Shown here: piece after piece, positions 1 to 9,726 of the stretch
Numbering within the stretch: the first letter of the stretch is position 1
Layout: each line of letters starts with the position of its first letter
From: an uncultured Paracoccaceae bacterium
GTDB lineage: Bacteria > Pseudomonadota > Alphaproteobacteria > Rhodobacterales > Rhodobacteraceae
Assembly: GCA_947492585.1 (NCBI GenBank)
Contig: CANLND010000008.1
Span: forward strand, 62,001 to 126,000
Length of the DNA stretch: 64,000 nucleotides
Reading direction: 5' to 3'
Notes under the pieces: model-generated
What the model was told of the DNA's origin: nothing
Databases searched by the model: none
What the model saw: only the letters and a program-made list of their open reading frames with translations
Made by a program: the position numbers and the translations under genes

Positions 1-1269
1 ATCATGATCCAGCGTCACGCGCGAACAGCTGGCCACAACGTCGGATGTGGTCACAACCGTGCCTTGGCCATCAACAAAAAAGCCAGAGCGCGACAGGCGG
101 GGCTTGCGGATTTGCAGACCGGCCAACAGATCAACGTTCTGCGGCGCATCCGCACCTGCTGCGGGATCCAGCACCCCGTCCAGACGGGCAAAGCTGGACT
201 TCATCGTGGTCAAAACGCGGGTGCGACGGGCGTCGTCCCCTTCGGGCCAGACCAGCGTAAAGCCTTTGATCTCGCCGTTTTTCAGGCTTGCTTGGGTGTA
301 GGACACGATGCCATTGCCCTGGCCTTCGATGGTAAAGCTGGTGTTGCCGCGTTTGCGCGCGCCGTCCAGCGGTACAATTTCCAGTGTCTGGATAATGTCA
401 TAAAGACCATGCAGGGTGCGCTTGTCGCCGGGCTGGCTGATCAGAAACAGGCGGGCGCCCAGATCGGTCAGGGATTTGTACTGGGCAAAGGGGGATTCAT
501 AGCGATCAAATCCCACCTCGTTTGCCGGGATCTGCAGAGCGATGCCAGCTGCGGTGTCTTCGATCTGTGTCATGCCAACAGAAATCAGCGGTGCGTTGTA
601 CTGGTCGATCAGCACTTTGCGCTGGGCGGTGGTCAAAACGCCGGTGGGCTCATACAGATTGGCCGCCTGCCAGTCGGCCATAGAACGGCGGGTGCCGCGG
701 CCAAAGGCGCCATCGATGGACGAGTTGTAGAACCCTTGTGATTGCAGTGCGATTTGCAGCGCTTCACGTTCCGCACGGTTGAGCGCACGTTCGCTGCGGC
801 GGGCTTCGGCGGGGGTTTCGTCAGGCTGGGCTGGGATCACCGTGGTCTGAGGGGCTTCGGGGGCCGTGTCCACCGCTGCCGAGGGGCCTGGCACGGGAGC
901 AGGCGCAGGCGTTGCGGTTGCGGGTTCGGCGGGGAAAAACTGTGCCCGCAGATTGCGCGAAAAGGCAATAAAGCTGTCCCGTGGAATTTGACCTTCTGAG
1001 CGGTAAACCTGTAGGACGCGTTCCGCATCAGATCGGGTGTAGGGGCCCAGCACAACGCCGTACCAGCCACCGCCCAGCGAAAAGCCTGAAACATCTGGCA
1101 GACGGCTGGCAAAATCGCGCGCTCGTTCCTGTGCCCGTGACAGGGATGGATGTGCCGCGACCTGAACCCAGACCGAGTTTTGTGTGTTTTGCTGCGCCTG
1201 TGCAGATCCGGCCAACGCAAACAGCGTGGCACAGATCGACACTGCCCAAACGGCGAACAGTCTTTTCAT
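1..1269 (-). CDS. SPOR / peptidoglycan-binding / trypsin-like protein, 3' part outside the window
   Basis: The frame is open from ATG at 1269 to the window edge, so 423 residues are visible and the C-terminus is missing. Residues 1 to about 25 form a Sec signal peptide ending in GSAQA. Residues about 30-110 look like a SPOR domain, which binds peptidoglycan (motif GGWYGVVLGPY). An Ala/Pro-rich linker follows. Residues about 155-215 are a PG_binding_1 repeat (SQGFYNSSIDGAFGRGT). The tail begins a trypsin-like domain (VVTTSDVVASC) that is cut off. The position that usually carries the catalytic His of the NxHVV motif reads Asp, so protease activity is doubtful. The likely place of action is the periplasm, bound to the wall. 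It diverges from glyQ with a gap of about 220 bp. Domain calls are by eye. Confidence 0.85.
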   Translation of the reverse strand, partial: MKRLFAVWAVSICATLFALAGSAQAQQNTQNSVWVQVAAHPSLSRAQERARDFASRLPDVSGFSLGGGWYGVVLGPYTRSDAERVLQVYRSEGQIPRDSFIAFSRNLRAQFFPAEPATATPAPAPVPGPSAAVDTAPEAPQTTVIPAQPDETPAEARRSERALNRAEREALQIALQSQGFYNSSIDGAFGRGTRRSMADWQAANLYEPTGVLTTAQRKVLIDQYNAPLISVGMTQIEDTAAGIALQIPANEVGFDRYESPFAQYKSLTDLGARLFLISQPGDKRTLHGLYDIIQTLEIVPLDGARKRGNTSFTIEGQGNGIVSYTQASLKNGEIKGFTLVWPEGDDARRTRVLTTMKSSFARLDGVLDPAAGADAPQNVDLLAGLQIRKPRLSRSGFFVDGQGTVVTTSDVVASCSRVTLDHD

Positions 1270-1487
1270 TGCAGGACCTCTATCCCGGAAACCAAATAAA
1301 TATCCCCGGCTCTTAACGACTATGGCGCGCGATTGGAACTGCTGATCGGGAGGGAATTTGGCCAGTGCGGCTGCATTTCCTCAGGTTGTTTGGTGTTTGG
1401 ACGCTGCATCGGGGTTTGCCCCGTTGACCCTGTGCCAAGCCTTGCATAGGAAGAACCCCGCATTTGCTGCCCCAAAAGGGAAACGAC

Positions 1488-2417
1488 ATGACCGAAAGCA
1501 CCGGCGCGCCGCGCTCCTTCCAAGAGATCATTCTGAGGCTCCAAAGCTATTGGGCCTCCAAAGGTTGCGCGATTTTGCAGCCCTATGACATGGAAGTCGG
1601 AGCGGGCACCTTTCACCCAGCCACCACCTTGCGCGCGCTGGGATCCAAACCCTGGGCCGCGGCCTATGTGCAGCCCTCGCGCCGTCCGACCGATGGCCGC
1701 TATGGCGAAAACCCCAACCGGTTGCAGCACTATTACCAGTATCAGGTGCTGATCAAACCGTCGCCGCCCGATCTGCAAGAGCTGTATCTGGGCAGCCTGC
1801 GCGCGATTGGCGTTGATGACACGCTGCACGATATTCGTTTTGTCGAAGACGACTGGGAAAGCCCAACCTTGGGTGCCTGGGGTTTGGGCTGGGAAGTCTG
1901 GTGTGACGGCATGGAAGTCAGCCAGTTCACCTATTTCCAACAGGTGGGGGGCCACGATTGTACTCCGGTGTCCGGGGAACTGACCTACGGTCTGGAACGT
2001 CTGGCGATGTATATTCTGGGCGTCGACCACGTGATGGACATGCCTTACAACGACCCGCAGTCGCCGCAGCCGCTGACCTATGGCGATGTGTTCAAACAGA
2101 CCGAACAGGAATACGCGCGCTGGAATTTTGATGTGGCCAACACCGATGTGTTGCTGCGCCACTTTGAAGAAGCCGAAGCGGAATGCGCGCTGATCCTGAG
2201 CCAAGAGCACATGGACCCCAAGACCGGCAAACGTATCATCATGGCGCACCCCGCCTATGATCAATGCATCAAGGCCAGCCACATCTTTAACCTACTGGAC
2301 GCGCGGGGCGTGATTTCTGTCACCGAACGTCAGGCCTATATTGGCCGGGTGCGGGCATTGGCAAAGCAATGCGCCGATGCCTTTGTCTTGACCGGGGCAG
2401 GCGGCTTTGAGGCCTGA
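1488..2417 (+). CDS. glyQ: Glycyl-tRNA synthetase alpha subunit
   Basis: This is the catalytic subunit of the bacterial alpha2beta2 glycyl-tRNA synthetase, which charges tRNA-Gly in the cytoplasm together with GlyS. The predicted protein has 309 residues, normal for GlyQ. Class II landmarks are visible: [18 protein letters not shown] at the N-terminus, the [16 protein letters not shown] stretch typical of GlyQ, and [12 protein letters not shown] near the middle. I start it at the ATG at 1488, which has AAGGG about 8 nt upstream. An ATG at 1464 in the same frame lacks a convincing ribosome site. The glyS gene lies downstream with one small gene between them, so the three probably form one transcript. 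The identification is secure. Confidence 0.98.
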   Translation: MTESTGAPRSFQEIILRLQSYWASKGCAILQPYDMEVGAGTFHPATTLRALGSKPWAAAYVQPSRRPTDGRYGENPNRLQHYYQYQVLIKPSPPDLQELYLGSLRAIGVDDTLHDIRFVEDDWESPTLGAWGLGWEVWCDGMEVSQFTYFQQVGGHDCTPVSGELTYGLERLAMYILGVDHVMDMPYNDPQSPQPLTYGDVFKQTEQEYARWNFDVANTDVLLRHFEEAEAECALILSQEHMDPKTGKRIIMAHPAYDQCIKASHIFNLLDARGVISVTERQAYIGRVRALAKQCADAFVLTGAGGFEA

Positions 2418-2432
2418 GCCTGAAAGGGGCAA

Positions 2433-2948
2433 ATGATGGGTAAGTTTCTAACCATACTGCTGGTTCTTTCGGCGCTTTTTGCCGGGGGCGGCATGTATTA
2501 CCTGCAGGTCTACGGCTTTTATAAAGACGTGGCGCTGGAGCCGGGGCAGGATGTGGTTCTGTTGCCTTTGGGCGGTGGTGCGCCGCAGCCAATTGCCTAT
2601 GGTGATTTCGAAGCCATTGACGCAGACAGCTCACCGATCCGCTATCGCGCCTGTTTCGCAACGACACTGTCGGTCGCCGAGCTGTCGCAGGTTTTCACCT
2701 TGTCGGACAAGCGTGCGCCACGCAATGCGCCGCACTGGTTTGAGTGTTTTGATGCGGCAGCGCTGGGCGCTGCGTTGGCGGATGGCACGGCCACGGCCTT
2801 TACCTCGATCAAAAACGTCTCATACGGGGTGGATCGCATTGTGGCGATCACCGATCAGGGGCGGGGCTATGCCTGGCACGAGCTGAACGAATGCGGCAAA
2901 AAATCCTATGACGGCACCGTCGTGGGCGAGGCTTGCCCCAAACGATAA
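2433..2948 (+). CDS. Small membrane-anchored protein between glyQ and glyS
   Basis: The protein has 171 residues, or 170 if the second ATG at 2436 is used. It has an N-terminal hydrophobic helix (residues about 4-25) that could be a signal anchor, followed by a soluble domain with four cysteines, two of them in YRACFA and WFECF. It starts 16 bp after glyQ with AAGGGG just upstream, so it is co-transcribed with glyQ and probably glyS. I recall a conserved protein of this size at the same place in other Rhodobacterales, possibly the family named DUF6446, but I could not check this. There is no sign of a tRNA-synthetase domain. The soluble part is probably periplasmic. The function is unknown. 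Confidence 0.8.
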   Translation: MMGKFLTILLVLSALFAGGGMYYLQVYGFYKDVALEPGQDVVLLPLGGGAPQPIAYGDFEAIDADSSPIRYRACFATTLSVAELSQVFTLSDKRAPRNAPHWFECFDAAALGAALADGTATAFTSIKNVSYGVDRIVAITDQGRGYAWHELNECGKKSYDGTVVGEACPKR

Positions 2949-3051
2949 CAGGCCGCGCGGATCGCTCCCGCGCGCCTTCTTTGCCGCCTGATGATGTGGC
3001 ACTCTATATCTAATTCTGCGCCACTGGCGCTCGCCATCCGAGGACACGAAG

Positions 3052-5115
3052 ATGCCCGATCTGTTGATTGAACTGTTTTCCGAAGAAATCCCTGCCCGTA
3101 TGCAAGCACGCGCGGCAGAGGATCTGAAAAAACGTATCACCGACGGTTTGGTCGAGGCCGGTTTGACCTATGCTGGCGCTGCGGCCCTGTCGACGCCGCG
3201 GCGTCTGACCTTGGCGCTGGAAGGTCTGCTGGCCGAAAGCCCCACCGTGCGCGAAGAACGCAAAGGCCCCAAAGTGGGCGCACCGGACAAAGCCATCGAA
3301 GGCTTTTTGCGGGGTGCAGGCCTGACCCGCGATCAGCTGGAAGAGCGCGACACCCCCAAAGGGGCCGTCTATTTTGCCCTGATCGAAAAGCCAGGCCGCA
3401 CGGCCGAGGCGATCATTGCCGAGGTGCTGGACGCCACCGTGCGCAACTTCCCTTGGCCAAAATCTATGCGCTGGGGTGCGGGATCTTTGCGCTGGGTGCG
3501 CCCATTGCATTCGATCCTGTGTATCCTGTCTGACGAAGAAGGTGCGCGTGTTGTTGATCTGGACATCGACGGCATCGCAGCAGGCAATACCACCCGTGGC
3601 CACCGGTTTATGGCGCCGGACGAGATCACCGTGACGTCATTTGACGATTACACCACCAAATTGAAGCGCGCCCATGTGGTGCTGGACCCGGCCGAACGCG
3701 CCGATGCGATCTGGCAGGACGCTACCAATCAGGCCTTTGCCAGCGGATTGGAAGTGGTCGACGACAAGGGGCTGCTGGCAGAGGTTGCCGGTCTGGTGGA
3801 ATGGCCCGTGGTTTTGCTGGGCAGCATTGATGAGGAATTTCTCGCGCTGCCACCAGAGGTTTTGCAAACCTCGATGAAAGAGCACCAGAAGTTTTTCTCG
3901 GTCAAGAACCCCAAAACGGGCCGAATTGAGAAATTTGTCACTGTGGCAAACCGGGAAACTGCGGACAATGGCGCGACCATTCTGGCGGGCAACCAAAAGG
4001 TTCTGTCGGCGCGTCTGGCGGATGCGAAATTCTTTTGGGAAAACGATCTGCGCGTTGCCAAATCTGAAACCGGCATGAACGTTTGGGCTGAGAAACTGTC
4101 CAATGTGACCTTCCACAATAAACTGGGCACGCAAGCTGCGCGCATTGATCGCATTGTGGCGCTGGCACGTGAGATTGCACCGGTTGTGGGCGCGGATGCG
4201 GATTTGGCGGAACAGGCCGCGCGCGTGGCCAAGGCGGATCTGTCGTCAGAAATGGTCTATGAGTTCCCCGAGCTGCAAGGCCTGATGGGCCGCTATTACG
4301 CTGAGGCCGCTGGTCTGCCGCAAGAGGTCGCCAACGCCTGCGAAGCGCATTATTCGCCGCTGGGCCCCTCGGATGATGTTCCGTCTGAGGCGGTGTCTGT
4401 CGCTGTGGCACTGGCGGATAAAATCGACACGTTGACCGGGTTCTGGGCGATTGATGAAAAACCCACGGGTTCGAAAGACCCCTATGCGCTGCGCCGTGCG
4501 GCACTGGGTGTGATCCGCCTGATCCTGAACAATGATCTGCGTCTGTCGCTGGCTGAAATCTTTGCCAAAGGGTATGAGGGCGCGGAGGCGGCGGATCTGT
4601 TGTCGTTCTTCCACGACCGTCTGAAAGTGTTCCTGCGCGATCAGGGCATTCGCCATGATGTGATCGACGCCTGCATCGCCATGGACGGCAATGATGATCT
4701 GACGCTCTTGGTTAAACGCGCCCGCGCGCTGGAAGATTTCCTGAAAACCGAAGATGGTGGAAATCTGGTGCAGGGGTTCAAGCGCGCCAACAATATTTTG
4801 AGCCAAGCCGAAGAAAAGGATGGGGTTGAGTACTCTTACGGGGCCGATCGCAAATTTGCGGAAGACCCTGCTGAAATTGCCCTGTTTGAGGCGCTTGCAG
4901 CGGGCGAGGGGGCGATCTCTTCGGCCATCGAGGCCGAAGATTTCGCGGCCGCCATGGGCGGCTTGGCCGCGTTGCGCGCGCCGGTGGATGCCTTTTTTGA
5001 GGCGGTGCAGGTGAATTCGGACAACCAAGTGGTGCGCCGCAACCGTTTGAACCTGCTGAGCGACATTCGCAAACGCTGCGGGCAGGTTGCAGATTTGACC
5101 CTGTTGGAGGGCTGA
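3052..5115 (+). CDS. glyS: Glycyl-tRNA synthetase beta subunit
   Basis: GlyS is the tRNA-binding beta subunit of the two-chain glycyl-tRNA synthetase. The predicted length of 687 residues is normal for the family. The N-terminus MPDLLIELFSEEIPARM is the GlyS signature, followed by the TPRRL segment. The central region shows the HD-like stretch (KADLSSEMVYEFPELQGLMG and EAHYSPLGPSD), and the C-terminal DALR-like anticodon-binding part contains RKRCGQVADL. The ATG at 3052 follows an A/G-rich stretch (gaggacacgaag). It is the last gene of the glyQ unit, 103 bp after the small membrane protein, and is followed by a strong terminator at 5135-5158. Confidence 0.98.
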   Translation: MPDLLIELFSEEIPARMQARAAEDLKKRITDGLVEAGLTYAGAAALSTPRRLTLALEGLLAESPTVREERKGPKVGAPDKAIEGFLRGAGLTRDQLEERDTPKGAVYFALIEKPGRTAEAIIAEVLDATVRNFPWPKSMRWGAGSLRWVRPLHSILCILSDEEGARVVDLDIDGIAAGNTTRGHRFMAPDEITVTSFDDYTTKLKRAHVVLDPAERADAIWQDATNQAFASGLEVVDDKGLLAEVAGLVEWPVVLLGSIDEEFLALPPEVLQTSMKEHQKFFSVKNPKTGRIEKFVTVANRETADNGATILAGNQKVLSARLADAKFFWENDLRVAKSETGMNVWAEKLSNVTFHNKLGTQAARIDRIVALAREIAPVVGADADLAEQAARVAKADLSSEMVYEFPELQGLMGRYYAEAAGLPQEVANACEAHYSPLGPSDDVPSEAVSVAVALADKIDTLTGFWAIDEKPTGSKDPYALRRAALGVIRLILNNDLRLSLAEIFAKGYEGAEAADLLSFFHDRLKVFLRDQGIRHDVIDACIAMDGNDDLTLLVKRARALEDFLKTEDGGNLVQGFKRANNILSQAEEKDGVEYSYGADRKFAEDPAEIALFEALAAGEGAISSAIEAEDFAAAMGGLAALRAPVDAFFEAVQVNSDNQVVRRNRLNLLSDIRKRCGQVADLTLLEG

Positions 5116-5134
5116 TCGCACGGACTGCGACAAG

Positions 5135-5158
5135 AGAGCGGGGTGGCCCGCTCTTTTT
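5135..5158 (+). terminator. Rho-independent terminator after glyS
   Basis: AGAGCGGG pairs with CCCGCTCT across a GTGG loop and is followed by TTTTTG. It lies 20 bp after the glyS stop codon and separates glyS from the PPDK-like gene. Confidence 0.9.
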
Positions 5159-5271
5159 GTGCGGCGGCTACGGGGCGACCTCCGACGCGCTGCCCTGTTT
5201 TGTCCTCATGATAAGGCCCTTGCGCGATGGCGGTATCCGCCTATGCTGCGGTACAAAGTAGAGGTGCTGCA

Positions 5272-7848
5272 GTGCAGAAAAATTCAGATCAAACGCCTTT
5301 TGCCCTTCGGATTACGCCCAAGGCTGCGATTGCGCCCAATTCCCACGGGGGGCGTGCCAAATGTTTGCAGCGTTTGGTGCGTTTGGATCTGCCGGTGCCG
5401 CGTACGGTGGCGCTGTCGTTTGATGCGGTTCATGCCATTGCCGAAGGGCGCATGCCGGACCTGTCTGCGGTGCTGAAAGAGTTCCCCGATGATGCGCTGC
5501 TCTGTGTGCGCCCGTCTTCGGAAGATCCCGATTGGGGGGGGCCGGGGGCCATCTTGAACGTCGGCATCAATGACAGCTCTTATGCGGACCTGTGCACCAA
5601 ACTGGGCCCGGATGGGGCGGCGGCGCTGTATCTGCGGTTTGTGCAGTCTTATGCGGTGCATGTGGCGCGGTTGGATCCTGATGTGTTTGATGACGTCGAA
5701 GACGGCGGGCCTGATGCATTGGCGGAAATCCTACAAGCCTATACGGCGGAAACAGACGAGCCTTTTCCACAGGATCGCGGCGAGCAGTTGAGCGCGGTTC
5801 TGCGTTCGATGGCGCGCGCCTGGGATGGGACCTCGGCGCGTTTGTTGCGGCAGGCAAAAGGCGCACCGGCGGATGCCGGGCTGGGGCTGGTGGTGCAGGA
5901 AATGGTGCCGGGTCTGGGCCATGGCGTGTGCGGGTCTGGCGTGTTGCAGCTGGTCAGCAGCACCACCGGAGAGCCACAGATTTCAGGCCGCTATCTGCGC
6001 CAGTCGCAGGGGCGTGATGCGTTGGGCCGGGATGTGGCGGCCATGTACCTAGAGCGCGACCCGCGTGGGGATGCGCTGGAGGATCTGGCTCCTGATGCGT
6101 TTGAACAGCTGAAGGTTCATGCCCGGCTGATGCGCCAGCGCCTGCGCGAAGAGATGCAGGTCGAATTCGTGCTGCAAAACGGCGAAGTACATATTCTGGA
6201 CGGGGTGCGCGTGGCGCGCAGTGCCCGGGCCGCGGTGCGTATTGCAGTCGGATTGGCGCAGGACGAAATTATTCCGCCACAAGAGGCTGTGATGCGCATT
6301 GATGCCCATGCGCTGAATGAATTGCTGCACCGGCAGGTGGATCCTGAGGCCACGCGTGATGTGATTGGCGACGGGATTGCCGCCAGCCCCGGCGCGGCCA
6401 CCGGCAAGCTGGTCTTTACCGCAGCCGAAGCACAGGCCAGTGCCGCACGCAATGAAGCCTGCATTCTGGTGCGGCGCGAAACATCGCCGGAAGACGTGCG
6501 CGGCATGCATGCGGCTGTGGCGGTGCTCACGGAAAAGGGCGGCATGACAAGCCACGCGGCGGTGATTGGCCGTGGCCTTGGCCTGCCGTGTATCGTTGGC
6601 GCCTCAAGCTTGAAATTTGACAGTCGCGGCAAGCGGTTAAAGGCCGAGGATGGCCGCGTTTTCCGGGCGGGGGATGTGATCACAATCGATGGCAGCTCGG
6701 GGCAGGTGCTGGCGGGCCAGCCAAAAACCGTGGAAGCGGCGCAGGACGAGGCCTTTCGGACGTTGATGAGTTGGGCGGATCAGGAACGCGATATTGGCAT
6801 TCGTGCCAATGCGGACACCGCCATGGACGCGCAGACCGCCCGCAATTTCAATGCGCAGGGGATCGGGCTGTGCCGCACGGAACATATGTTCTTTGATCCC
6901 GGCCGCCTGACGGTCATGCGCGAAATGATTTTTGCGGAAACGCCTTCGGGGCGGGCGGCGGTGCTGGCGCGTCTGTTGCCGATGCAACGGGATGATTTCC
7001 GCGAGTTGTTTCGCATCATGGAAGGTCTGCCGGTTTGCATTCGGTTGTTCGATCCGCCGTTGCATGAATTTCTGCCAACGGGCCAATCTGGACAGCGCGA
7101 ATTGTCCGAAGCCTTGGGGATTCCGGTCAGCGAAGTCACGCGCCGGGTACAAGAGCTGGGCGAATACAACCCCATGCTGGGTCTGCGCGGTGTGCGCGTT
7201 GGCGTGACCGTGCCGGAAATCTACGAAATGCAGGCCCGCGCAATTTTTGAAGCCACGGTTGAGGCCTCGAAAGACGGGGCCGTTGTGGTGCCGGAAATCA
7301 TGATCCCGCTGGTTTCGGCCAAGCGTGAAGTGGAGCTGATCAAAACCCGCATCGACGCGGTGGCCGCTGCGGTACGATTGGAAGCAGGATGTGATTTCGA
7401 TTTCCGGTTCGGCGTCATGGTAGAGACCCCGCGTGCAGCGCTGCGCGCCGAAGAGATCGCGCCCCATACGGCGTTTCTGAGTTTTGGCACCAACGACCTG
7501 ACACAGATGACCTATGGATTGTCGCGAGACGACGCGGGTCGGTTTATGTCGACTTATGTTCGGCAGGGCGTATTTGCCGAGGATCCGTTCCATGTGCTGG
7601 ATGTGGATGGGGTGGGGGAGTTGTTACAACTGGGCGTGACGCGCGGTCGACAGAGCAATCCCGACATCACCTTGTCAATTTGTGGTGAACACGGCGGGAA
7701 CCCCGAATCAATCGCGTTCTGTCGCAAGGCGGGCTTTGATTATGTCTCGTGTTCGCCGTTTCGGGTGCCTGTAGCCCGTTTGGCGGCTGCGCAGTTGGCG
7801 ATTGCCGACAATTTGGGTAAGGCCGCTGAAAAAGAAAGAAAAAATTAG
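5272..7848 (+). CDS. PPDK-like PEP-utilising phosphotransferase with a divergent N-terminus
   Basis: The C-terminal two thirds match pyruvate phosphate dikinase. The phosphohistidine motif GGMTSHAAVIGRG is near residue 435 (as numbered from 5272), the TIM-barrel PEP site has CRTEHMFF, FGTNDLTQMTYG and SICGEHGGNPESI, and the end carries YVSCSPFRVPVARL with the catalytic-type Cys. The N-terminal ATP-grasp part is poor: the usual GGKG start is replaced by NSHGGRAKCLQRL and the SVRSGA-type nucleotide motif by LCVRPSSEDPDWGGPG. Overall length, 858 residues, is close to PPDK. I chose the GTG at 5272 because GAGGTG lies 5 nt upstream; an ATG at 5227 is the alternative. It is probably a PPDK paralogue whose phosphodonor or acceptor may differ. 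Calling it true ppdK would be unsafe. Confidence 0.85.
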   Translation: MQKNSDQTPFALRITPKAAIAPNSHGGRAKCLQRLVRLDLPVPRTVALSFDAVHAIAEGRMPDLSAVLKEFPDDALLCVRPSSEDPDWGGPGAILNVGINDSSYADLCTKLGPDGAAALYLRFVQSYAVHVARLDPDVFDDVEDGGPDALAEILQAYTAETDEPFPQDRGEQLSAVLRSMARAWDGTSARLLRQAKGAPADAGLGLVVQEMVPGLGHGVCGSGVLQLVSSTTGEPQISGRYLRQSQGRDALGRDVAAMYLERDPRGDALEDLAPDAFEQLKVHARLMRQRLREEMQVEFVLQNGEVHILDGVRVARSARAAVRIAVGLAQDEIIPPQEAVMRIDAHALNELLHRQVDPEATRDVIGDGIAASPGAATGKLVFTAAEAQASAARNEACILVRRETSPEDVRGMHAAVAVLTEKGGMTSHAAVIGRGLGLPCIVGASSLKFDSRGKRLKAEDGRVFRAGDVITIDGSSGQVLAGQPKTVEAAQDEAFRTLMSWADQERDIGIRANADTAMDAQTARNFNAQGIGLCRTEHMFFDPGRLTVMREMIFAETPSGRAAVLARLLPMQRDDFRELFRIMEGLPVCIRLFDPPLHEFLPTGQSGQRELSEALGIPVSEVTRRVQELGEYNPMLGLRGVRVGVTVPEIYEMQARAIFEATVEASKDGAVVVPEIMIPLVSAKREVELIKTRIDAVAAAVRLEAGCDFDFRFGVMVETPRAALRAEEIAPHTAFLSFGTNDLTQMTYGLSRDDAGRFMSTYVRQGVFAEDPFHVLDVDGVGELLQLGVTRGRQSNPDITLSICGEHGGNPESIAFCRKAGFDYVSCSPFRVPVARLAAAQLAIADNLGKAAEKERKN

Positions 7849-8020
7849 TATTCGGCTTGCTATGTCGCACCTCGCTGGCGGCTGTGGCTGACTGCGCGAC
7901 CCGCAAATAATGTCGCGCATTTGTCTTAAACTGGACCTTTTGAACGCTTTGCCTTAAAGAGTTCGACTGCATGCATAGTAGTTGCCCAGCATGTGACGTG
8001 GAACTTGGGGGGACCCATAG

Positions 8021-8677
8021 ATGAATTCGAAATTTCTAGCGGCTCTGGCAGCCGCTATGATTGCTGTTGGCAATCTGGCCCATGCCGAGGCCGACCTGAG
8101 CGCGCTGTTTCGCACAGAACAATCGACCTTGAACAAGGTTTCTACAGAACGTGTGAATCGTTTCCTGTCTTTTGGACGTAAGCCACGCGAACGCGCCGCC
8201 ACCGCCACCGCCACCAAGGTTGAGTTTACCCGTGCGTTTCTGGACAGCCGCCCCGCGGCCACAGGAGATGCAGAATTTGCCTGCCTGGCTGAGGCGCTTT
8301 ACTTTGAGGCGCGCGGCGAAACCGTAAAAGGCCAGTTTGCCGTGGCTGAGGTGATTTTGAACCGGGTCGCCAGCAAGCGGTTCCCCAATTCGGTATGCGG
8401 GGTTGTCAATCAGGGCACCGGCCGCAAGTACCAATGCCAGTTCACCTACACCTGCGATGGCCACAAAGAAGTGATCCACGAGCCGCGCGCGCATGAGCGC
8501 GTGTCGAAAGTGGCGCGTTTGGCGCTGGATGGGATCAGCGCCAAGGTCACCGACGGTGCAACCTATTATCACACCACCGCAGTGCAGCCGCGTTGGCGCC
8601 GGTCGTTCACCAAAACCGCGCGAATTGGCGTGCACCTGTTCTACCGTGACGATAGGTACCGGACCGCGGCCAACTAA
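8021..8677 (+). CDS. Secreted SleB-type cell-wall hydrolase
   Basis: The 218-residue protein starts with a signal peptide (about residues 1-23, ending NLAHA). After a spacer containing an ATATATK run it has a Hydrolase_2/SleB domain: CLAEALYFEARGE carries the catalytic-type Glu, followed by AEVILNRVASKRFPNSVCGVV, CQFTYTCDG and a final TYYHTTAVQPRW. Members of this family cleave peptidoglycan glycan strands as lytic transglycosylases or amidases; in non-sporulating alphaproteobacteria they act in the periplasm on wall turnover. It stands alone, between the PPDK-like gene (172 bp upstream) and folB. The family call is firm and the exact bond cleaved is not known. Confidence 0.92.
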   Translation: MNSKFLAALAAAMIAVGNLAHAEADLSALFRTEQSTLNKVSTERVNRFLSFGRKPRERAATATATKVEFTRAFLDSRPAATGDAEFACLAEALYFEARGETVKGQFAVAEVILNRVASKRFPNSVCGVVNQGTGRKYQCQFTYTCDGHKEVIHEPRAHERVSKVARLALDGISAKVTDGATYYHTTAVQPRWRRSFTKTARIGVHLFYRDDRYRTAAN

Positions 8678-8805
8678 GCAGACCGATTTTCCCGTCGTTC
8701 CGGCGCATTTGGGTGCTAGAACGGCGCAGATCCGCCTGTTTTCTGTGGCGCAATCGTCTATAGGGGGGCCTCTGAATGTCCCTCGCCAGTCAAAGGTCGG
8801 CCCCT

Positions 8806-9726
8806 ATGTCCTCTGAGATCCGCCTCGCATTTGAACACCCGTCTGAACGTGCGCGCGCAACAGCGCGCGGTGGGCCTTTGGATCGGCTTTCGGTGCGAGA
8901 TCATCTGGTCGAGGTCGAAATCGGCGCCTTTCAGGCGGAACGGGGCACCACCCAGCGCGTCTGTTTCAACGTCGTGGTTGAGATCGAGCCGCTGCCGGCT
9001 GACTTGGACGATGATGTGGATCGGATCCTGTCGTATGACCGGGTGACCGAAGCGATCGCGTTTGAACTGGCTGCCGAACGTCTGAACCTGCTGGAAACGC
9101 TGGCAGAGCGTGTGGCCGAACGTATTCTGGCCGAACCACAAGCGGTGCGGGTGTTTGTTCGCATTGAAAAACTTGACCGGGGTCCGGGTGCGCTTGGTGT
9201 TGAAATTGTGCGCTCACGCGATCAGGTCAGCCATGACGTGGCCGAAGAAGACGTGCCGCATCCGCGCATGATGTACCTGTCAAATGCCGCCATCGACAGC
9301 GCCAACCTGAAAGGCTGGATTGATCAGATGGAATGCCGCGAGCGCCCGCTGATCTTATGCGTGGGGCGGCATGAGCAGGCGGTGCCGGTGACGGGCCACA
9401 CGATGACCCAGCGCCGCATTGATTTATTGGCGATTGAACAGAATGCATGGCGTTTGGCGTCCAAGGATGATCGCTGTGTGGTTGTATCGACCCGTACCGA
9501 ACTCGACTGGGCGATGAAAAACAAGCAAATTTGCGTCTGGGCTCCTTCGAAAGTGGTGCTGGATGCAGTGGACAGCCCTGCGGCTGCGTCGCATGATGCA
9601 GTGCAATTGGCCGCTTGGTTTGCCGCGACATTTGAAGCGGGTGAGATGATCGTAATTGACGAATCCTTGCCTGACGATCCGAGCGTTCCTTTGCGCGCTG
9701 TTCAGCTGGAGCAAACGGACCTGTGA
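8806..9726 (+). CDS. folB: Dihydroneopterin aldolase with a long C-terminal extension
   Basis: FolB converts dihydroneopterin to 6-hydroxymethyl-dihydropterin in folate synthesis. The N-terminal roughly 135 residues are the FolB fold: LSVRDHLVEVEIGAFQAER, the YDRVTEAI segment, LLETLAERVAERIL, and the end strand VRIEKLDRGPGALGVEI with the conserved Lys. About 170 further residues follow (from VPHPRMMYLSNAAID on) that ordinary FolB of about 120 residues lacks and that I do not recognise. I use the ATG at 8806 because related proteins start near MSSEIRLAF; an ATG at 8776 is also possible. The stop overlaps the GTG start of folP by 4 bp, so the two are translationally coupled. Confidence 0.92.
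   Translation: MSSEIRLAFEHPSERARATARGGPLDRLSVRDHLVEVEIGAFQAERGTTQRVCFNVVVEIEPLPADLDDDVDRILSYDRVTEAIAFELAAERLNLLETLAERVAERILAEPQAVRVFVRIEKLDRGPGALGVEIVRSRDQVSHDVAEEDVPHPRMMYLSNAAIDSANLKGWIDQMECRERPLILCVGRHEQAVPVTGHTMTQRRIDLLAIEQNAWRLASKDDRCVVVSTRTELDWAMKNKQICVWAPSKVVLDAVDSPAAASHDAVQLAAWFAATFEAGEMIVIDESLPDDPSVPLRAVQLEQTDL

Noticed and set aside
4-741. Long plus-strand ORF at the window start
   Set aside because: It lies opposite the SPOR/protease gene; the minus-strand frame has a signal peptide and recognisable domains.
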